Shown piece after piece: positions 22,529 to 33,831 of a stretch of DNA of 64,000 nucleotides. The DNA comes from Phoenix dactylifera (lineage: Eukaryota; Streptophyta; Magnoliopsida; Arecales; Arecaceae). Location of the stretch: the NCBI RefSeq assembly GCF_009389715.1, contig NW_024067777.1:434001-498000 (forward strand), given 5' to 3'. How positions within the stretch are numbered: the stretch's first letter is position 1; each line of letters begins with the position of its first letter. The notes beneath the pieces are model-generated. The model searched no databases. It was not told the DNA's origin and saw only the letters and a list, made by a program, of their open reading frames with translations. The translations under genes were made by a program, and so were the position numbers.

Positions 22529-22729
22529 CTGCAAACTTGATACTGCAAGCTCTGAGGCTTTGTCCAGATTGTCTGGATATTTCTGAACAGCATAATGCAA
22601 AATAAATCACTGCTACTTTCTAAAATATGAATAGATGTCACAATATGGCGCTATTGAGCTGAAAATGGTAAGTAAAACCCTTACATTGCTCCATCCCAGC
22701 AAAAGTGCAGTCATCAAATCCCCAGTGCC
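22529..22729 (-). pseudogene. Captured pyridoxal kinase fragment (two exons)
   Basis: Minus-strand exon 22685-22729 reads GTGDLMTALLLGWSN, between acceptor TTGCAG and donor GTAAGG. Exon 22529-22582 reads KYPDNLDKASELAVSSLQ, between acceptor TTCAG and donor GTAATT. Joined they match the C-terminal region of plant pyridoxal kinase (the Arabidopsis SOS4 type of vitamin B6 salvage enzyme), including the GTGD phosphate-binding motif of the ribokinase-like fold. Only these 33 residues were recognised; upstream and downstream exons of the gene are absent or replaced. Both introns keep correct splice sites, so the piece was copied from genomic DNA, not from an mRNA. Non-functional as a kinase. Confidence 0.85.
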
Positions 22730-23999
22730 CTGCAAGTTATATATCAGTAAATTTAATAGAAGCCAGATTAAATAGCATGATTGATAAACAAACAATAACA
22801 ACAGGAGAAACCACTAGCAAAAACTAGGACACAACAACTACTTCTGCTAGCTGAAGTGCATGCAACACAAAAATATTGCAAGAAATGTGGTTACTTGGAA
22901 CAATGATTCAGTGCAGTAAACAAAGATGTGGAGTGACAGAACAAACAGCATCCTAGATGGAACCATAAATAAAAGTCATGGGCATCCAATCATTCATAAA
23001 GCATGTGTTGAATGGACACTAAGTTCACACTAAAGTGATAGGGGTTAAAAAAATTGAGGATGATTACTTGTGCGAAGCACCCTCAATAGAAACTTTCCAG
23101 CTACCATGGTTGAAGAAACTCGAGAATTTTACTCTGGCCATTGTTATACATAAGGTCTGTCATACTGATTTGTACCACCCCATACTGACCGTACCATGCC
23201 GGTAAGATACCTATACGGTACCAAGGTTTAATTTAGTATATATGAATAAGAACATAAAGTTTCTGTTCTTATTCATATATAATTACGCATGTAACAGGCA
23301 AGGATAGCACCATTAGGCAAAAGAAACAGTTATTAGAAAGGAATAGCATTAGCAGATTATAACTATCTGTTTAATCAGTGATGATAATTCATTAGCAAAT
23401 AGGAGAACAGATGAAACATGTACCAGATTTCTTATAATAGAAACATGTACCATAGTTACTAATTCTTTTTCCCTGACAACAGAAATAAAATTGTTTAGTA
23501 AAAGCAAAAGTGAAAATTCAAAGCAATTATATTTTCTCTGCTATTCTCTAATTCATCTACTTTTAAGACTTACAATGAGTAATAGACATCAATCATGCCT
23601 AACCAGTCCAAATTCAAAACCCCATGACTGTTAAAATGTTTTAAAAACATAACAATGCTGTGATAGTATATATGGAACTCCAGTAAACTGGTACAGGCAT
23701 AGATCCAGAATGAAAGAATTGTGCCCATCTTGTAAACCTTTGCAGGAAGAAGAGCAGACACCGTGGTTCTACAGGATACATAAAAGTCGAAACATTAGTA
23801 TAAGGAAAAGAGTTTTGCAGCTGTCGATAGCAATGAAATTGTATCAACTTTCAAGACTGTGGCACATATTGGCATGCTATAACATGTCCCTGCATGAGCT
23901 GGCATGGATTGGTACGGGTTATGGACCGGCCAATAAATGTTGAGTTTGAACCAAAACTAATATGACTAAAAATAATAAAATTATAAATCATAATACGGA
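22730..23999. other. Small CACTA interior, no gene identified
   Basis: Mostly AT-rich non-coding DNA. Contains a perfect hairpin at 23,238-23,280 and phrases rich in GGTAC/GTACC (23,170-23,225 and 23,880-23,935) that resemble fragments of another repeat. No coding feature supported. Confidence 0.45.
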
Positions 24000-25020
24000 T
24001 TTAGAATGACGGGGTTGGGGGTTGGGACAGGGTCGCCGCCGCCGCTCGGGGTGCCGAGGGGCTTCTGGGGGAGGAGAAGGTGGAGCCCTCCGCCATCACG
24101 GAGTTTTTCTTCTTGGATTGGACTGGTCATCATGGCGGAGTGAAATTGACGGAGAACTCGGAGGGCATCGCGGAGGGAGGGAGGGAGAGATTGGGGAAAA
24201 TATGGGAACGAGGGAATAGAGGGAAGGGCGAATGCCGTTCGGTCCGAGAAATGAGTTTGCGGAGCGGAGCGGTGGCTGTGCTGGCGGCCGGGGAGGGGTC
24301 GGGGGCGGAGACGATGGGGCAAGAAGGATGGAGGAGCGGTGCGAGTCCATGGTTCCATGGTTCTACGAGCGGATATCTATATTAGGAAGAAGAAGAGAAG
24401 AGGAGAAGAAATCTCACCTGAGCCGCGCAAGGGGTTGGAGGAGAAGGGAGGCGAGGGCGATCCCGAGCGGCGGAGCGGTAGGATATGAGGGCGGAGGGCG
24501 ATCCCGAGCGGCGAGCACGAAAAGATTGGGAAGGCTACTGCATAGAAGAAATCCCAGTAACAATGTGAGCAAACCCATGAACCTGATGATGGAGGGTAGT
24601 ATTCAGAATTCGGCATCCCAGGCGGCGGAGGAGGATAGCTACCCTCAGGCTCTGCCGGTGTGGATGGCGGTGGCAAGCACGGATTTAAAGATCCAGAACA
24701 TCTAGAATTTAAAGATCGAAGCAAGAGAAGAAGATCCCAAACCTGGCCTTGTCCCTGTCCTTGCCGGCTCCAAACTTCAAACGCCGCGTGAGTGCTCTGC
24801 GGCGGAGGAGGCGGGAGATATCCACAGAGAGGAGGCCAACGGAGAGGGGGAGGAGGGGAAGGAGATGCGGCGGAGGAACGCGATTTGGGGTCGCTCGAAG
24901 GAGGGGAATGGCTGAGATCGGCGGAGGGAGGGGGGAGTCGGTCGGCGTGAGCGAGCTAGGGATAGTAGGGATTTAAGGCTGCGGAGGGAGAGGGTCGATC
25001 GGGTTTTGTTGTGGGAGAAA
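24000..25020 (-). promoter_or_regulatory. GC-rich 5' block of the small CACTA element
   Basis: A sudden GC- and purine-rich block next to the right subterminal repeats, the place occupied by 44,990-45,360 in the large element. Many overlapping Gly/Arg- or Pro/Ser-rich frames exist on both strands, none convincing. A minus-strand exon-like stretch near 24,560-24,700 (PEGSYPPPPPGMPNSEYYPP) could be captured coding sequence. It may hold the promoter and leader of the ancestral element. Confidence 0.35.
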
Positions 25021-25233
25021 TGAAGTCCGACGACGCTTATAAGCGTCGTCGCATTTATCCCTTATGCCGACGCTTATAAGCGTCGGTGATAACCTAACAA
25101 AGATGTCGGCGGAAGATTTTGTACCGACGCTTTCCAAAAGCGTCGGCATTTACTGTTGCAAGAAAAAATTTTGCCGACGCTTTTATCTAGCGTCGGCAAT
25201 ATAGGGTCGGCAAGCAGATTTTTTGTTGTAGTG
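25021..25233. repeat. Right subterminal repeats of the small CACTA element
   Basis: Four palindromes of the type CCGACGCTTATAAGCGTCGG in about 200 bases, then the terminal sequence ending GTTGTAGTG. Confidence 0.85.
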
Positions 25234-25414
25234 ATTGCTATAATATATATAGAATTGAACATACACATATAGATATTATACAAAGATAAAATATCTGGTA
25301 TACTATATATAGAATTGAACATGTGATAGATTTAGGCAATTGTTATTGTAATCAATATAGAAGTCATATAGGAAATCTACCGAACAGAAAATAACAACAA
25401 CTATTTTTTCTTAC

Positions 25415-25706
25415 CAAGTCTTGCCTATAATGATATATTCCAGTGATATTTCGCTTCTTCCATTCCTTCAAGTCAAAGATGTTCATCCCAAATGCCCATC
25501 GACAAGCTTGTGGATCAAAATTTTCAGAGATTTTTGGGTTTGAGAAATTGAGGTAAGTATCAAACCTATGAAAGCTCTCTTTGCACGTCTCAACTGCTCC
25601 ATTCACCATCCCCTTCAAATCTAAAGACCAGAGTGGTGTCAAATCCTTTTGAACAACAACATCATCATCAAGAAAAAGTATCTTATCAAGCCGTGGATAA
25701 ATAGAA
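25415..25706 (-). pseudogene. Captured GAUT gene fragment, catalytic exon
   Basis: The minus strand reads IYPRLDKILFLDDDVVVQKD, then LTPLWSLDLKGMVNGAVETC, FHRFDTYLNFSNPKISENFD and WAFGMNIFDLKEWKKRNITG, ending ...QDL at donor GTAAGA. This is the GT8 catalytic region of plant galacturonosyltransferases, with the metal-binding DDD motif intact. The exon joins in frame to NEDRKLWKLG at 20143. Sequence to the right (25,740-25,830) does not match the family, so the captured piece is chimeric or starts here. The whole fragment lies in the same orientation as the transposase genes and could be transcribed with them. Confidence 0.9.
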
Positions 25707-26005
25707 TGAACAGTTTACTTGCATGAAGAAGATGTATTCCAGTTACCTCATCTAGTTCGTGGGAGTCAAGTTGTCCAGCCGGACTGCCTTTCCTGAAACC
25801 ATGTTCCTGTCAAGTCAACATAGAGCCATTCCCCAAGTAAGATAAGGTGAAGTAGATAAAGTTGTGCATATTTGAAGAACATACTAATTTCACAAACAAG
25901 AACTTTTCATTCAAAATATTCATATTATCATATTTGATTACATTGTACTTCAAAAACATTCTTAAAGCATACAAGTCAAATTCCTAAGTACACAATCTAC
26001 AATAT
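25707..26005 (-). other. CACTA interior between GAUT fragment and LTR element
   Basis: No conserved protein recognised. The last five bases (AATAT, 26001-26005) are the left target duplication of the inserted LTR element. Confidence 0.5.
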
Positions 26006-26351
26006 TGTTGCCCAGTAGATACAACCCAAGAGGGGGGGTGAATTGGGTCTTTTAAAACTTTTATGCTACTTCTAAAACTTTATGAGTAACTATGCTAAGT
26101 TGTATAGATGCACAGTGAAAGTTAAACTTAGCAAGGGTTTGATGTATAGACTTCGACTTGATTAAATATGCTTGCAACTAAAGGATGTGCGGATAAGAAT
26201 TAAGCAAGCAATTTATCTAAGTAAGTAAGTGTGTTAGTTAGACAATAACTAGAGGCATTACAAACACAAAGGACATATAGTGGTTCGGTGCACCCCAGCA
26301 CCTACATCCACTCCCCAAGACCTCTTGGGAATTTCACTATAATCCTACCGA

Positions 26352-26672
26352 TTACAGCCGGTTGTTTTACAAGCTCACAACCCAACTTGTTGTTTTTACG
26401 AGCGCACAACGAACTCGGTCGGTTTTTCCAGGCTCACCGACTAGAACCAACCCCGATTGTTTTCCCGGGCTCACAATCAAACCCTTACACGTTGGTTTTA
26501 CCCTCGGCTCACCAACAAACCTATCTCCGTTGGTTTTCCCCTTTGGCTCACCAACAAACCTATCTCCGTTGGTTTTCCCTTTGGCTCACCAACAAACCTT
26601 ACACCGTTGGTTTTCCCTTTGGCTCACCAACAAACCTTTAACCCCTTGATTCAATCCCTTGATTGAATCAAG
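26352..26672 (-). repeat. Array of small hairpins in LTR (copy 1, 3' LTR)
   Basis: Inverted-repeat units read on the minus strand with stems GTTGGT/ACCAAC (four copies), GATTGT/ACAATC, GTCGGT/ACCGAC, GTTGT/ACAAC and GGTTGT/ACAACC around a GAGCC..GGGAAA-type loop, headed by a 12-bp hairpin CTTGATTCAATC/GATTGAATCAAG. The array lies downstream of the TATA box, so it would be transcribed. Confidence 0.85.
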
Positions 26673-27123
26673 TTACAAGATATTAAAACAAAGAATAAAA
26701 ACAAATCAAAGCTTCTTAAACAAGCAGATATGACAATATAAACAAATAGAGTAAAGAGAAGCCCTCAAACGAGTTTTGAAGATGGAGGAGCTCGGCTTCT
26801 TCTTTACTTGATCCTCCTCTGATTTGGCATGAAGTAGAGGATCCCCGAGGCAGCACGCGGATGGAGAGGAAGCTTTCGGATTCACTTGGATGCTCTTCTT
26901 CTCTCTATTTCGTTTTGGATGGCCCTTTTGTGCTTGTGGGAGATTTCCTTTGTAATCTCTTTGAGATCTCTTTCCTAGATGATCTCTCCCACTTCCATGC
27001 CTTCTCCCCTAGCTCTCCTCTTGTTTTTATAGCTTTAGATGGCGTGGAAACAAGAATCTAGCCGTTAGAGACAAAAATAGAGCCGTTGGACACAGTCTGC
27101 ACTTCCTGACAATATTACCGTTG

Positions 27124-27894
27124 GGATCGGAGTCGACTCGCGCGATCAGGAGTCGACTCGCCTGTTGCAGGAGTCGACTCGTGCTTTACTGGAGACGACT
27201 CGGCCACTGTTCCAAATTTGAATTATGGTGCATCCTCGACTGGGAGTCGACTCGTCTTAACCCGGAGTCGACTCGCCAACTTCTGGAGCTGACTTGGCAA
27301 TTTCGGAGTCGGCTCATCCACTGAAGTCCGTGGATCCAATTTTGAATTTTGTCCTCTCGAGTCGACTCGACTGTCCTGGGAGTCGACTCGAATCTCAGAC
27401 CCCGAACTCCCGATCCTCTGTCTTTTGGCTCGTCCAGTCTTGGAGTCGACTCGAACTTCCTTGGAGTCGACTCGGCTCTCAGTTTGTGAAACACAACCTT
27501 CTGCCATCTTGGTGTAGCGCTGCCTTGGAGTCGACTCGAGCTGTCTGGGAGTCGACTCGAATCTCAGAGGCAGTAACTTGGTTTTCTGTCTGTTGATGGT
27601 CGCGGAGTCTCGGAGTCGACTCGTGCAATGCGGGAGTCGACTCGAATCTCAGAGTCCCAAAAATGCTCTCTGACTTTTTCCTTGTGTTCCGCTGAGAGTC
27701 GACTCTTGCTTTCTTCGGAGTCGACCTACCAACCATCGGAGTCGACTCGCGTTCCACTGGAGTCGACTCGAATCTCAGACCCGAAAACTGCTCTCTGACT
27801 TTTCTGCCTGTGACTCCTAGGAGTCGACTCATACTTCTCCGGAGTCGACTCATACTTCTCTGGAGTCGACTCGAATTCCACTGGAGTCGACTCG
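27124..27894. repeat. GAGTCGACTC palindrome array (copy 1, 3' LTR)
   Basis: More than 20 exact or one-base-variant 10-bp palindromes. Many occur in pairs or runs with 11-bp unique spacers (21-bp period), separated by longer spacers ending TCTGAGATTC. The array is upstream of the TATA box on the sense strand. Confidence 0.9.
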
Positions 27895-28143
27895 AAGACT
27901 GTTCTTTTGAATTTTTCTTTTGATTTTACTCCTCCAATTTGAATCCTTTGAACTTTAAGCTTGGGCCAATAAATTGTAGCTTTCTTCCAACTTGAGAGCT
28001 TTGGAGGCCTTCTTGTGTTCTTCCAACTTGCTATGTTCCTTGCAAAATAAATATCTTTCTCCTTGCAACATAAACATTAGTATCTATACTTCAAGGTTTT
28101 GTGATCATCAAAATCAATCTATGAATCAATCTTTGGGTCATCA

Positions 28144-31100
28144 ATCTCCCCCTTTTTGATGATGACAAAACTTGGAGTATATGCAATATAAAAGATATTG
28201 ATTTCTAGAAGTAATACATAGCTAAGTTGCATGAAGTGGAAAACATATATATTTAAAAACATACTTCATGATAATGCTTTTAGATTTAATCAGCTTAACA
28301 CAATCAACATATTTAAATTTTAAGCTGATTTGTATTCAATTCAAAGTAATAAAGCATTCTGAGGTATATAGCATATACTTAGATATTTCTCCCCCTTTTT
28401 GACAACATCAAAAAGATAGTGAAACATTAAGTACAAAGATCAGAGCAGAACACATCGAGTGTGAATTCAAGAGGTTTTTTTTTTAATTTGATAGTTTTCT
28501 AAACAAGTGTAGGTGGAATCTTCCTTAGGTTAATGATATTCAAGGAAAAACATGAGTGGAGATCTAACCTCTCTTCACTAAGTATGAAAGCTTGTTCATT
28601 TAAGACCTTTTGCCCAATCTATTAAGTATTTTATCAACCATGAGAGCAATTTAATTAATTTTCTTAATGACTTCAAAGTTCTTTTATGATAATAGGAGCA
28701 TTGTGGCACAAATATCAAAATATACATTCATGCAATTTTTGATACATCTTAGAGCTCTTTTAAAGACTTTCTTTTATTTCTTTAGAAAATAAGCACAATT
28801 TGATACATAAAATAATGAATTTGCACAAAATTGAAGTTCCAAAAAGCAAGCCAATTTGAGCTCATTAGTGAAGTTCCAAAAATAGATTTTCTAAGAGATA
28901 CTCAAGAATATTTAACACATTATTCTCCCCCTTTTTCATTAAATTAGAGGCTCTTAAGATTTGCAGTTTGGTTCAAGAGTGATGCATGAGATATACTAAC
29001 CAAATAACACGCCTCAAGGTGTATCATACAGATTTTCAGATTTAAATTTCAGATGATACATATTGGAGAGTATTAGAATCACTTTTCATTTAGTGTTCTT
29101 TCTCTCTCCTTTAGTTATAGATTTATGCGATTAAGTTCCATAAGATCTTTCCTTCTGAAATTTTCTTTCTCCCCCTCAAATGATCATTCCATTTAAGAGT
29201 TTAGAATCCTAAGATAATGTTCAATAAGATTGTCAATCTCAAAAATATATTTCAGCTTATTTTCATAAGACTCAAGGTTTGAGATAAGACAACCTTTATA
29301 GAACTCATCTCAAGGAAATTAAAACATGTCTTGCAATATAAGGAGGTTCATCAAAATCAATCCATAAAATTCAATGTATGTATCAAAATAAAGTGTCTTT
29401 GGGATAGGATACTGAATATCTAAAGCTCCCCCTCAAAAGATGCATTCTTCTTTAATCATTTTAAATTGTTGAATTTCAGATTTTAGTAATAAACGTGAAT
29501 AACACTGAAATTCTGTAATATCGAGAATGTAGAGTGATCTAGAATTATTCAGAATTTATAGTAATCACTCTTTCTAATCCTTTAAGAACAAGTTATGCTT
29601 TCTCCTAATCTTAGAGAAAATGTATAAAAGTATTAATCATAAAATGATTCAATTGAAGCTCAGTTTCTTTCAAACGCATTTACATTTTCTTTCTTTTAGA
29701 GTCATTTGAGTGAGGTGAAATGTTTCTAGCTTTAAGATCATTCACTCTATTGATGGAAGTCTTCAATAATGTAGAAGAGAAAAATATATAGATGATCATT
29801 GAGGTATATATATTTATAGAACTCAATTTCTTAATCATAGTTTTTCAGCAATGTATACATGAAGCACAATAAATATATTTTTTTTTTTATATCAAAATAG
29901 AATCATATATTTAGAAATTTTTGTTTGCAATCAAGATCATCGAAAGACACATCATTTGAACCAATATTAGTATACTTTGAAGATAAGAAATGATATGTTT
30001 CGGATGCGTATCGGAGCAATCATCAAAGGCATCAAAATTAATTCTGTTTTTCTTAAAGTAAGACTTTATTTTAAAAATCACATTTAGTTTAAGCTTTTAT
30101 ACAAAATCAGATTCGGAATTACATAGGATTTTCAATCATACTTTGAGATATGTATCTTCCACATTATAGCTCATCTTAAATGATTACGATTGAAAATACA
30201 TATTTCAAACATATAAGAGCATATTCAGAATCTTTGTATTAAATGTTGAGTTTTGGTACGAATTTGAACATTATATACCAAATTTAGGCAAGTTGAAGGA
30301 TAAAACAAAATCAATTTATTTTCCCTAAATAGAGATGTTCTTCTCTTCTCCTTTCTACAATTTTATTTAGCTTTCAGATTTTAACAATGATTGTGAATGA
30401 CAAATCTGAAATTTCTTTTCAATAAAACTAGACAAAAGATGTTATGTAGCAATTCAAACATTCAATCAAATTGTCCAAGTATGAAACATTACAAAATATT
30501 GAGAATCCATAAATCAAGACATCATACCATATGCAAAATATACCATGTGTTAAGTCATGCATTAAAATACTAAGTACAAGAATGTCAAGGATCAAAATCA
30601 ATTCTTTTCAAATAAACTCCCCCTATTTAAATATAATCTTGCAATAATTTCATCCTTAAAGTGTGTTTTCAAGTGATTAAAAATTTGACTTAATTCTACT
30701 TTCATTTACTTTGTTTTTCATTTATAACTTTCTTATGCTCTATACTCTATTTGCTCCCTATCCGGTGGAGTTGGGAAGGGGCACGAGGTACTACCACTAG
30801 CCTCCCTCTTGTGCCGTCCCTAATATGCCCTACACCGAATAGTTGGGTCAAATAGTGCCGGGTACTACCACTAGCCTCCCCATTGGCACCATCCCTATGA
30901 TGAGCAATATAGAAAGGTTAAAATGTTTACTTCAAAACCTCCCTATTTAAGTGTAATTAATTATGGATTTTATCCCTTCCAAAAGAATGCTCACACAAGT
31001 CTCACAAATGTGTCGAATATATTAAGTTTGTTTTGCTTTTCCTTAAGGTTGAAGTGTTTGCCTCTACTTGGATTTTACTTCTCTTGAATAATATCCATTT

Positions 31101-33831
31101 TCTTTTCTTTATCTCTCTCTCTTTTTGTTATTCTCAAGTAATTTTCATGAGAGAGCAGAATAGAGAATTAATCTTACGTATCATATATATGTATATCATG
31201 CAAACAATATTTTCATTATGCTCAAGGTTTCATAACTTCTCACAAGTTATTTTACATCAACATTTTAAGCATATACTTGTGTATTTCATGGTTATGACAT
31301 AGGCAAAGATATATTTTAGTTTGGGCAAACCATGAAATAATTTCTAAAAGTATAAGTCAGTCAATACACATATAGACATGATATCAAAAATTAATAATTA
31401 AAGAATTTAATCATGCCATAATAAGATTTAAGTTACTGACTTTGCTCAACTAATTTGTGAGAAAGGTATCTAAATTACCTATTCATTATATGTTCTTCAA
31501 GCCAAACTAGATTTCTTATGTGTGAACTTTTGGCTGAAGAAGATCCTCTCTCTTGTTTGCATGTAAATGTTTAGTGTATCTTACATGAAGATATCCTTCA
31601 AGTTGAAATCTCTCATTTTTCTTTCTTGAAGGAAGGTCATTAGTTTCTTTAAGATACAAAGCATTCATCCAACATATATATTTTTTAACTAGATGACTCA
31701 ATATAAGATATGACAATAGTTGCATGTTGAGTCACTTTACTCAAGAGATTGCCTAAATATAAGCAAGCACATATCATTTGAACTAAAGAGATAGATTCAT
31801 TAACCAAGATAGTTTAAGTCAATTTAGTTTAGATTCTATTTGCTTAAGATAATTATCAATAAGATATGTTAACTATGTTTTAATCAATTTATCTTAAACA
31901 TTTGTTTCTATCAAAATTCAGATTATGATTTATTTGTTATCAATAAAATATGATTAATTAAAGTTAGATTGAAGTCTTGCACAAGGTCACATAATAAGCA
32001 TACAATCTGGTCTACTAGCTGTAAAATAATTATTCTATCATGCTTCAATACAGCTTTAACACAATAGATCTACTTTGCTCATCCTTTTCAAATTCTACAA
32101 GATGGGGTCATAGATATACCTTCTTCATGCCAATCTTCTATAAGAGTTTTCTTGTGGACTAACGTTGGTCAATGAAGATCCCCTTTCCTGTTTGTCTTAA
32201 TTTGGAGTTTGAGAGAAGATGTTAATTCATTCATCATATTTCAAACTCACTTTGCAATATAACTCTTCATTAGTAGAACCAAAAATGATGTCATCAATGC
32301 ATACTTTGAGCAAATAAGATATCACAAATTCATCTTTTTGATGCATAGATTTATCACTATTACTTTCTATCAAAAAGGTTGCTTAAGCTTTTATATATCA
32401 TGCTTTTGATGCTTGTTCTAAATCACATATTGCTTTATCATATATGTAATGTGTATTTTTAAATATGGTGGTTATTTTTCATAGATCTCCTTTTTAATGA
32501 AGTAACCACATAGGAGTGACTTCTACACATTCATTTGACAGAATATAAAGCTCATGAAGCAAGCACATGATAATGATGATCTTTACTTCTAATCATGCAA
32601 GAATCTTTATCAAGATCTATTTCCTCTTTTCTTGATTTAGTCTTTTAGTAGTCATCAATTTTTCTTCATTAAGTGCATATGTAAAAGATTAACCATATAA
32701 TTTGATTTTAGTATTTTGATAATAAATCATTAGTCTCATAAAGAATAAAATGAATTGATACTTCTACAACTAGAATTTTTCATGAATGTTCTATATGCAT
32801 TGCTTGATGAATGATATCCAAGGATAGAAGTATCTTTATCAGATTTGGCATTATTTTCATAATAACATGTACGACTGAAAAATATGAAAGATATGCAATG
32901 GTTCATTTTCCATTTTTCAGAAGATCAAAATTTTCATCAAAAATAGAAATCATATGTATGACAAGCAGTGATGATAGTCTTTTAAAAATTTATTTAAGTA
33001 GATGACTATCATACATAATTGTCTTTTTCATTTCTTCAAGAATTCTATTAATCCTATTTTGCTTATGGTGTCCTTGGTGCTGAAATCATTGGATTTAATA
33101 TTATTTTCTGTATAACCTTTATCAGGATTTTGGTTTTCAACACTGTGCCATGATACTCTTTATCTTCACAGTTTGGAAACCTTTATCATTTGAACCACTT
33201 TTACAAGATTTAGTAAATACAGAAAAATACTTCAGTTTTATTTTTCAAGAATAAATTCAATGTAAGCTTTTGAAAAACTTGGAGATGGAAACAACATCTT
33301 AAGATTTAGAAATGATTTTTGTTTGTTTCCTTAGTTAGCATGCATAGCAAAACTTTGACCTTTAAGTAGATAATCTAAGTAAGCCTATGGCAAGGTCTTT
33401 TGAGATTAAGTACATACTAGCATGAGTTGATTTTATATGCCAAGGATGGTTTCTTGGTATTCATAGTGCATATATTCAAAAGCATACCAAGTACACATTA
33501 TCATATCTATGATCAATAAACAATAATGCCATGGATAATAACTCTCAATCAAGCATATAGAGAATTCATAGAGTTATTCTTAATAAATTGATTAATCATT
33601 TAGCAACTTATCCAATAGTGAGTAAAGTATACTAAAAAATGAAGAGATTTGATTATATTTCCAAAAGTATTTTCTATATCACAAAATTGATCACTACTAG
33701 CAAATCATATCAAATACTAAAGCACAAATAATGATGAGATGCAAGAATTACTGATTTCATTATTTTTTGTTAATAACTTTTTAAGTTTCTTTATGTTCCA
33801 TAGGTACCTTGGTACACCTATGTGTACATCC
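28144..33831 (-). pseudogene. Decayed pol and 3' region of Gag-only element, copy 1
   Basis: No long frame remains. On the minus strand at about 32,440-32,385 a dead reverse transcriptase segment reads KAICDLEQASKA-stop-Y, matching KALYGLKQAPRAWY of copia enzymes. The same stop occurs in copy 2 at 54,190-54,245. A short frame at 31,516-31,725 (NALYLKETNDLPSRKK) is also preserved in copy 2 but not recognised. A GC-richer island at 30,757-30,897 holds two tandem hairpins. The remainder is AT-rich and co-linear with copy 2. Polypurine tract at the left end. Confidence 0.75.

Larger units (their letters stand above)
20834..25233 (-). mobile_element. 4.4-kb non-autonomous CACTA element inside the GAUT intron
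   Basis: Left end CACTACAAGAATAG and right end TTTTTTGTTGTAGTG give CACTACAA inverted termini. Both sides have the same CGACGCTT/AAGCGTCG subterminal palindromes and the same end-order (GC-rich block on the right) as the large CACTA element. No transposase gene is present. Flanking triplets are TAA (left) and ATT (right), so there is no exact 3-bp duplication and the pairing of these two ends is inferred from structure and from the GAUT exons on either side. It carries captured pyridoxal kinase exons. Confidence 0.75.
26006..28143 (-). repeat. 3' LTR of Gag-only element, copy 1
   Basis: On the sense (minus) strand it starts TGATGACCCAAAG and ends GGGCAACA. It contains a GAGTCGACTC palindrome array (27,124-27,894), a TATA box (CTATAAAAA, about 27,031-27,042) and a small-hairpin array (26,352-26,672). 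Frames within it that encode ESTP or RVDS repeats are by-products of the palindromes. Confidence 0.95.

Noticed and set aside
19014..25233. Pairing of the left CACTA end at 19,014 with the right end at 25,233 as one element
   Set aside because: Termini differ after CACTACAA and flanking triplets are AAG and ATT, whereas 19,014 with 45,624 gives 15 identical bases, matching AAG and a rejoined gag.
26288..26641. Frame of 117 codons with repeated LTNKPISVGFP-like peptide
   Set aside because: Product of the tandem hairpin units of the LTR; the same text is open in three frames, which indicates repetition and not coding.
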